A DNA stretch of 64,000 nucleotides from Moringa oleifera. Lineage: Eukaryota; Streptophyta; Magnoliopsida; Brassicales; Moringaceae. The stretch lies in assembly GCA_021397835.1 (NCBI GenBank), contig JAJFZO010000087.1, positions 2,542,001-2,606,000 on the forward strand, in the 5' to 3' direction. A model generated the notes under the pieces. That model saw only the letters and a program-made list of their open reading frames with translations, searched no databases and was not told the DNA's origin. The position numbers and the translations under genes were made by a program. Shown piece after piece: positions 57,240 to 64,000 of the stretch (within the stretch, counting starts at the first letter, position 1; each line of letters begins with the position of its first letter).

Positions 57240-58277
57240 TGCGTTTAACTTCCTCAGAATTGTTTGACCGTCAGGCAACTGCTGAAGACGAGAAAGTTGT
57301 AGAGGGAACAGCGAGGCTTGTGCCTTACCTAACAGCTGAATTTTTTATTATTTGTTGGAGCTTTTTGGAGAGCAAATCATTTTGAAGCATCGGATTCTGG
57401 TGTTTCAGTTATTTCTTAGTTGATTAAGCTCTGCGTTTGAGTTGGTCCTCCAGGATTCTTGGGCTAGGGTTTCGATCAAGTTTTGTTCTGGGTGCTCAAG
57501 TAGAGGTGCGATTCTGAACTTCCTGAGTTTTCTCTTTTTGAGGGTTTTACGGTTGACTTTGATTTATACTGGTGTTTGTTCATGGCGTTCTGTAGATATG
57601 TATTTTTTCCTTTGAAGTTAATCACATGGGGAAAATTTCTGGCCATTTTCTTACATCTCTGGCCATCATACAATCTATGCACATGTATAGCAAAATGGGG
57701 AAATTTCCTTTGTCCAAGAAAAAAATACATATCTGTGCTCAAACGATAATTTAGATGTGCTTGATGGGCCTAATTCTGTTTTGAGCTAACCAATATGGCT
57801 ATTGAATCACTCAGGAAATATGGTAATTACAAATTCCCTTAATATTAAGAGCTGAATAAATGTAGTAGATGATAAAACCATGCTTTTTCTGCATCTGAGT
57901 TGCTTAAATCATGCTTGTATATGTAATACAGTTTCTTATCAATTTAAGGTCCACATTTAGTATGTTATTGTTGGAGAACCTATTATATCTTTCAGAATAG
58001 GTTACATTACTCCCATCCTTCACCCCAACTTTTGTTGCTTGAAGTTTTATTTGTGTCTGACACTAGTAGTAGTTAACCTATTTTCAGTTCCCTTTATGTT
58101 TCCTTTTCAGGTTCCTGAATTCCTGTAATGTGTTTTACGGGAGAAGAGGCTTTGTAATTTCAGTTAGTTTTGGAATACATGGATTGAAAACTATGAGATT
58201 TTGTACTGTATATAGTGGTAACAGTTGTGTTCTCTCTGATAGACGGCAAGCGAAACTGTTTTGCATAAGACAATAAG
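57240..58277 (+). promoter_or_regulatory. 5' leader region of the PP2C gene, likely with a leader intron
   Basis: A leader-like stretch (57240-57500, including CTAGGGTTTCGATC) is followed by sequence with intron character up to the start codon at 58278. The distance of about 1 kb between leader and ATG suggests a first untranslated exon and an intron. Exact borders cannot be set from sequence alone. Confidence 0.4.
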
Positions 58278-61200
58278 ATGCCACTCACCCATTTTACTAG
58301 ACTGAGAACGGCTGTTCAGAAAGGAATCCAGAGAACAATAATCGGGCAAGAAGGCAGGCTCCAAGATGCAATTGAAGTTTTAATTGTACAAGAAAAGTCT
58401 GGGTTTCACAGTTACAGGTTATTTCGTACTTTAGGATTTTCAACAGTTACAAACCCAAAGGTACTTCTGCGACCTGGAACTATCTTTTCTGCTAGTTCAG
58501 ATTTGCTGTTAATCAACCAGAGAAGGAATCTCTCTGTTGTAGGAGCTCTTTCCTGCACGTTTGCTGTTCCATCTGTGTCAGGTCTTTCATTTCAGGTCTG
58601 TGGATATCACATTAATCGTGTGCTTTCTGAACCCAGCCAAATATTAGTCAGCAGCAAGCTTCTGTGTAAACAAATGGCTGCTTGTGGTTCCAAAGTTCTG
58701 CTGGGTGAATGCCGTTTAGATTATAAAAGTTCAAGTCTAGGGCATCCTGCATTGTCGAGAAATGATGCTGGTATCATATATAAAAATAGAGGTTCTGATA
58801 GCTGCAGAAAAGCTAGCATGAGTTTGAAAAGCCCAGAACAGCGTGGCAATTCTCCTATTGATGGATATTTTATGTATAATTTTGCAAAGAGATGGGCCAA
58901 CTTTTCTCCGTACATGGGTTCATTATTTGGATATTTTCATTCATCCTCAACATGCTTTTCTGCTGGGACTGCTCCTGATCTGTCATTCGACAATTCAGCC
59001 CGTGAGGAACAGCTTTCAATTTCTGGAGAATCATCAGAACAGTATGTTCTTAGAATCTATTATTATGCTCTTGTTAAATTACTTTTATCTTTTTCCTCAC
59101 TTCTGATAAAAGAAAGCGTCTTTTTCCTTCACTTTGCCCTGGCTTCTATTCATGTTTTATTTATTATGATAAAGTATTTGATTGGTCTATATTTTCCCAT
59201 TTCAACATTCTTGGACAATAGGGTATAACTGATTGTGTCTCTGGTTACAATATTGATTGGAATTGACTACAGGAAGATTTCACATGGCAAAACTCTGAAG
59301 CTAATTTCAGGATCATGCTACCTGCCCCATCCTGATAAAGAAGAAACTGGAGGGGAGGATGCTCACTTCATTTGTGCAGATGAACAAGCCGTTGGTGTGG
59401 CAGATGGTGTTGGTGGCTGGGCAGATCTTGGTATTGATTCTGGGCAATATTCTCGGGAACTTATGTGTAATTCAGTGACTGCAATTCGAGAGGAGCCCAA
59501 GGGTCTGATTGATCCAGCTAGGGTTCTGGAAAAAGCATACTCTAGCACCAAAGCCAAAGGTTCTTCAACAGCATGTATCATAGCACTCACGGAACAGGTA
59601 TATGTTTCCTTATCTAGGCATTTTGGGTGCTTGCCTTCATTCTAAAGCAACAACAAGGCTGGTTTGTCCCACTAAAAGTGCTTTTATGTGCCGCGGTTAC
59701 CTAAAATTTCCTGTTAATCTACTTCTTAAAGACAATCTTTTAATGTCATAATCTTTCAAATGAGTGTGTTAATAGATTATTTTATTGCTTTCTATCCCCA
59801 AAAAAAGGGGAGAAAAAAGAAAAAGAAAAGATTATGTAATTGCAACCTGAGTGGAAGAAAAGTGGAGTTGCTGTTAATGAGCTGGGGAATATATTAACAA
59901 TTGAAAACCGAAGGCAATGGGGAATGATAATGGTTAATCGTTGTTACCTCATGAAGAATCAGTGTATCACCTGCTGATAGGCTGTAGGTGGACTTCCCAG
60001 GTTTGGGAAGCATTTCTGAAGTTGATGAGGCTGGCCTGGGTAATGGCAGGTTCAGTAGGAGGGGAATTATTGGCTTGGTCAGGGCAGGGGCTTGGGAAAG
60101 AGAAAAGGAACATGGTGGGGATGATTCCTCATCTAATTTTCTGGAATGTCTGGGGTGAAGTGGAACTGGAGGGCTCTTGACAATTTAGAAATGCCAATAG
60201 TGGTGTTGAGGGCATCTTGGATTAGAGTTTCAAAATTTTGGGATTCGGTTGTTGATTTTGTAAATGAGGAAGATGTAATTGATTTCATGGAGTCACTAAC
60301 TTCCTGGCCTAACTTATATGTAAAGGGCTGCATCCCCTTGGTGCACAGTATACAATACATATTATTTTGTTTCTGCTCAAAAAATTCAGCAAATGAACTG
60401 TCTGCAAATCAGAATGTTCCATTTATCGAGCATTCAATCTTAAAAGTTTCCTGTCTACTTATTGAGAAAAAAAGTAGGAAGTATAGGCGATCGTAATATC
60501 TTCCTTCCTGAATTCTTATTTGTCTCATTGTTCACGTTATGATATGGTTTGCTCTCTTGAAACAATTACGGGTATCTTTTATGATCCTTTTCTTTGTCAA
60601 AGTGTATCAGTAGTTTGGCTTATGATTTCAGGGGCTTCATGCAATCAATTTGGGAGACAGTGGGTTTATGGTGGTTCGAGATGGATGTACTATCTTCCGC
60701 TCTCCTGTCCAGCAGCATGATTTTAATTTCACCTATCAACTTGAGAGTGGAAATAATGGTGATTTACCTAGCTGTGGTCAGGTTGGTTATGCATATAGCG
60801 CTCATACTCCTCTTGGATTCTTCATTTTTAAGCTTTAAATATTGGGAATTTATGATGGACTGATTCACGAAATTACATTGTAACTGGAAAATTGGAGGTA
60901 TCTGTTAAGCTCAAGTAGATTTTGTCAAAAAGAAAAAAAGAAAATCCATCTTACGAAGTTTTCTGTTCCCTTAGCTGCATATATGTGATGATTTAGATGA
61001 GATGGATGGCATCTCATTTAATATCAGGAGGAGCATAACTTTTCCCTACAACACATTTGTCACTTGAAGCACTTTTTATCATTTTATTTTGTTATCCATT
61101 AATGGTTGGAATTTTCTTGCTTTAAGTTTTGAATATCTGGATTAGCTGAGTGTGAGTCTTTTTGATTCAGGTTTTTACTATTCCTGTTGCTCCGGGAGAT

Positions 61201-61464
61201 GTTATAATTTCTGGAACAGATGGGCTGTTCGACAACTTGTACAACAATGAGATTACTGCAGTGGTAGTTCATGCCATAAGGGCAGGTTTAGGGCCTCAGG
61301 TGACAGCACAGAAGATAGCAGCATTGGCACGCCAACGAGCACAGGATAAAGACCGGCAGACACCTTTTTCCACTGCTGCACAAGATGCTGGATTCCGTTA
61401 TTATGGTGGCAAGCTTGATGACATCACTGTTGTCGTTTCGTTTATTACCGGTTCTACTGAGGTG

Positions 61465-61467
<3 letters not shown>
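58278..61467 (+). CDS. protein phosphatase 2C, PPTC7 / PP2C55-like
   Basis: Exons 58278-59041, 59273-59597, 60632-60781 and 61171-61467 give 511 residues. The first 250 residues are Ser-rich and lack a domain; the very N-terminus is basic and hydroxylated, fitting an organelle targeting peptide. The PPM phosphatase domain follows: GEDAHF (283-287 region), then VADGVGGW with metal-binding Asp299, LGDSGF (371-374 region), SGTDGLFDN with Asp430, and KLDDITVVV with Asp496/497. All metal-binding acidic residues of the family are present, so it should be an active Mn/Mg-dependent Ser/Thr phosphatase. The short, SpoIIE-like form matches Arabidopsis PP2C55/PP2C80 and animal PPTC7 (mitochondrial). The stop at 61465-61467 lies three bases after a possible donor (GAG/GTGTGA), so a spliced alternative ending EKQSS at 62380-62396 is possible. 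Confidence 0.93.
59930..60345 (+). mobile_element. LINE fragment (zf-RVT to C-terminus) in intron 2 of the PP2C gene
   Basis: The + strand reads [20 protein letters not shown], then [18 protein letters not shown], then [11 protein letters not shown]. This is the order of the non-LTR retrotransposon region after the zf-RVT zinc residues (H-LL-C...W). A shifted continuation covers 60180-60300 ([17 protein letters not shown]). It is a short, truncated scrap in sense orientation with no obvious poly(A). Confidence 0.6.
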
Positions 61468-61509
<42 letters not shown>

Positions 61510-61531
61510 TACACACACACACACACACACA
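61468..61531. repeat. (CT)n(CA)n compound microsatellite next to the PP2C stop codon
   Basis: About 15 CT units followed by about 15 CA units with one interruption, starting at the base after the TGA. Confidence 0.95.
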
Positions 61532-63500
61532 TGCACATAGAAGTGCATGAACTTGTGTCACGCTTTTATTTTTATTATTTGTGAAATTCAACTTTGACAC
61601 TCTAGGGTGGTCACTTTTGAAAGATCTCATTTTATAGCACATTTTACAGCTGGATCTGGGGGAATCTTTTCTGCCATTCTTAATGATGATGGAATTGAAT
61701 GGTTGAATTCGAATAATTTTTGGTATCAAATTGCTAAAATGGCATGCTCTAGGACTCTGAGCTTGTAGCATAGCAGTGACCTCTCGCCATCGGTGACTTT
61801 ACTATCTGGGGTTTTAACCTGATCGACAGTTTTGATCCCCCAATTTGCCTAGAGAAATAATAGTATTCTGTGAATATTACCTTTTTGTCATTCATTGTAG
61901 ACCCTCATGTTGTCCATTGTGATCCTTGTAGGTTTGCCTGAAATGCTTAGAATCTAATATAGGGAGAGAAACATATATACACACCATAAAACAAGTTTTG
62001 GTAATGGCGTCTAGCTATGACTGGGAAACTTTGGAGTATTGCATGTTAAGTCTTACGGCTATCCATAGTTAATTGCCTTCATGGTACTAGAACAGGTTGC
62101 CCAGCCTCACACCCAGACTCCCACCTAACTTCTCTGTGTCAACTTCAATTGTTCAATTCAAATTTTTAGGTGCTCGTCTTTTATCAGAGGGTTGCTTTCA
62201 ACCTTATCTAAATGATTCTTAACAGAAAGAGCATTACTGCTATTAGAGAGAGTCATATCAGTCTAGTTGGCATGCTTGGTCCTCAATTTTCTATCATTGA
62301 CCTAATTTTGTTTCATGAAGCTGAAGCAAGTCTAATATTTTTTATTAGACACTGACACTTGCATATTCTTATCATGCAGGAGAAACAGTCTTCTTAAGGA
62401 CCAGTTCCCCAGCTTAAGAACTTTGCAGACGCACATAGTTACAAAGCAGTGAGCCAATTTTGTTATTAGGAACCATGTTGATTGGCCGTATTATATGGCA
62501 TTGATGTTCCCTTGGGGTTGTGTTATACCCACCTCTGCTTTTGATAAATGCTCTGTCCACAACAGAGGGAGATTGTCAATAGAGCCGCTATTCACGTTCA
62601 GACCACGACTCTCTTGATTTGTAAATATTTCTTCTTCATTATATAATAATACAATTTGACAAATGGAAGACTTGAAAAACTTGGACTTTGGTTTTTTATT
62701 TGAAATTCCAGCTATGTTGTGATGGGGACATTGTTACGAATAGAGAGAATAGGTAAGTGTTGCTTAATTTTTTAAATGGTCTCATCTGGTTGCCAGCAAA
62801 TCATGGAATCTTAGCCTTGCAGCGTTAAGCTTCTGCTTATAGCGTGCTCTCCTGTTCTTTTTCACGGTCTGGTGGCTTCTCTGGGTGCTTGGCTTTAGCT
62901 TTTGACACCGGCCCGCCATGCTGTTTTTGACGTACACCCCTTGCTGTTTTGATGCTCTCACAAGTGAAATATTTGTTGGTAGAGTGTAGAAAAAGCCTGC
63001 TTGCACTTCTTGCCACGGACGCGTCTTCTTGTTTATGCATCTGTTTCTTGTCTCTTTCTACTTATTTGGCCTAAGTTGATTTACGAGCTCTGGAGGCAGC
63101 ATTTGCTTCTTAGGGAGGGAACTTGCCAATTTTTTTTTCATTTTGTTTTATTTTCTCTTGCATTTTCCTTTTCCCCACTGGTATTTTCTCTTGTACCAAA
63201 TATGGTGCAATAAAAAAAAAGTACACGCCGCCTCCATAACCAAACAAGAAGACAAACATATTAAAAAAATAAGTTTGTTGACTAAAAGTACAATGCCATT
63301 CAATTTCTTCGGCACGCCATCAAGATGGCCAGGCCCCTGTCCGCGATCCGCACGATCGTTTCTTATCACTAGTGTCTGGTGAAAGCTTATCATCGAGAGG
63401 TTTAGAATTGAAATGTTGCTGAATTCCATTGTAGCGGCCACACTGGATCCTACCACGTATTGATATTCCTCTTTGTTAAAAAAAGAAGCCTGTCTCTGCA
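61532..63500. other. 3' UTR of the PP2C gene and spacer to the next gene
   Basis: Mixed-composition sequence to about 62680, compatible with a long 3' UTR or a final intron plus a last exon at 62380. On the minus strand 62782-63006 is open for 74 codons and ends with a very basic stretch (KKNRRARYKQKLNAARLRFH). I do not recognise it; see findings. From 63040 to 63500 nothing is recognised. Confidence 0.4.
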
Positions 63501-63711
63501 ACCCGGACCTCTTCTCCCTCTCTTTCTCTCTCTATCTGTGACTGTTTCGTCCATCTCCAGTACATTCTATACTGAGAAAAGGAGCTGAGTCTAGGGTTTC
63601 AAAGACCGTCGAGCAATAACCTTTAGTCTATTGATGTGCTAAAAAAAGGGGAGCCTTCCCATCTTGTCTTCTCTCTCTCTGCGAATACAGTAAGCTGAGA
63701 AAGTGAAAACC
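63501..63711 (+). promoter_or_regulatory. 5' leader of the RRA-like gene
   Basis: CT-rich tracts (63510-63535, 63668-63680) and a CTAGGGTTTC word (63592-63601) directly before the start codon are typical of plant leaders. Confidence 0.45.
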
Positions 63712-63879
63712 ATGGCGGGTCGAAGAGACAAAGCGCAATCGCTTCGTGGATCTCGAATTGCAATAGCCATTGTGATCGGGGTTCTTTTCGGGTGCGTGTG
63801 TGCTTTCTTGTTTCCTCACGGGTTCTTCAGCTCGGGTCCGCAAACCCCAAATCGTCGACTCGCCAAATCAAGTCTGCAG
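63712..63879 (+). CDS. arabinosyltransferase, RRA family (GT77), first exon, truncated by window end
   Basis: The ATG at 63712 opens a 56-codon exon: a basic start ([15 protein letters not shown]), one membrane anchor ([19 protein letters not shown], residues 16-34), then a stem ending AKSSLQ. The anchor-plus-PHGFFSS arrangement matches the N-terminus of plant RRA1-3 (REDUCED RESIDUAL ARABINOSE). These are type II Golgi proteins that add arabinose to hydroxyproline-linked chains on extensins. The exon end at CAG/GTCTGC is inferred; the donor is weak but the frame stops soon after (63934-63936). The catalytic domain lies outside the window. Confidence 0.7.
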
Positions 63880-64000
63880 GTCTGCATCTTGGTCCCCCTA
63901 ATAGCTCTGTTTTCTCCACATGTTTACGGTCTCTAGGTCTCTGGTGTTTTATGCATGGATGCAGGGTTTTTTTTTGGGTCTTGATATTTTCCTTATGATA

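Noticed and set aside
1..64000. CRISPR array, operon structure, bacterial-type promoters or phage genes
   Set aside because: The intron-bearing genes and repeats are those of a plant nuclear genome; the simple repeats are microsatellites without spacers.

Overview
This is nuclear DNA from a flowering plant, almost certainly a eudicot. The genes have many GT-AG introns, the spacers are very AT-rich, and the protein families are plant-typical (INDETERMINATE-domain zinc fingers, CYP72-clan P450s, PPTC7/PP2C55-like phosphatases, RRA-type arabinosyltransferases). The transposon load is also that of a plant genome. I cannot name the species. All recognised host genes read on the + strand.

Layout. 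(1) 1-3.9 kb: mostly non-coding, with one possible last exon of an upstream gene at 1632-1693. (2) 3898-14922: a 16-exon gene for a DUF4091 / glycoside-hydrolase-123-like protein of about 650 residues. Intron 7 holds a SINE with a perfect 19-bp target duplication. Intron 13 holds a gag-only copia-type LTR element in antisense. (3) 15-23 kb: AT-rich spacer with several copies of a palindromic MITE-like family. (4) 23393-25629: a four-exon IDD C2H2 transcription factor of 487 residues. (5) 28-35 kb: a decayed LINE on the minus strand, split by a decayed copia element that inserted into it. (6) 36-56 kb: a cytochrome P450 cluster of CYP709B type, with two intact 506-residue tandem copies at 36062-38750 and 51928-54518 and a broken third copy at 55003-55888. 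About 13 kb separates the two intact copies. It holds an orphan leader-like sequence, a MITE-like repeat, remnants of an endogenous pararetrovirus (Caulimoviridae-like) and a 4.3-kb hAT transposon inserted into that viral relic. (7) 57.2-62.7 kb: a PP2C phosphatase gene with a LINE scrap in intron 2. (8) 63712 to the end: the first exon of an RRA-type arabinosyltransferase that runs out of the window.

The most unusual object is the hAT transposon at 45927-50236. It has an exact 8-bp target duplication and degenerate terminal inverted repeats. Its transposase frame is broken only by three stop codons. It also carries a piece of a P1B copper-ATPase gene (HMA5-like) as exon-intron-exon, so it looks like a Pack-type hAT that captured host genomic DNA. 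Also notable are the AT-rich MITE-like family seen repeatedly through the window, a roughly 210-bp direct repeat around the pararetrovirus relic, and twin 12-bp palindromes upstream of the IDD gene.

The host genes show no pathway link to each other beyond the P450 tandem array. Exon borders come from splice consensus, reading frame and family resemblance, without transcript evidence.
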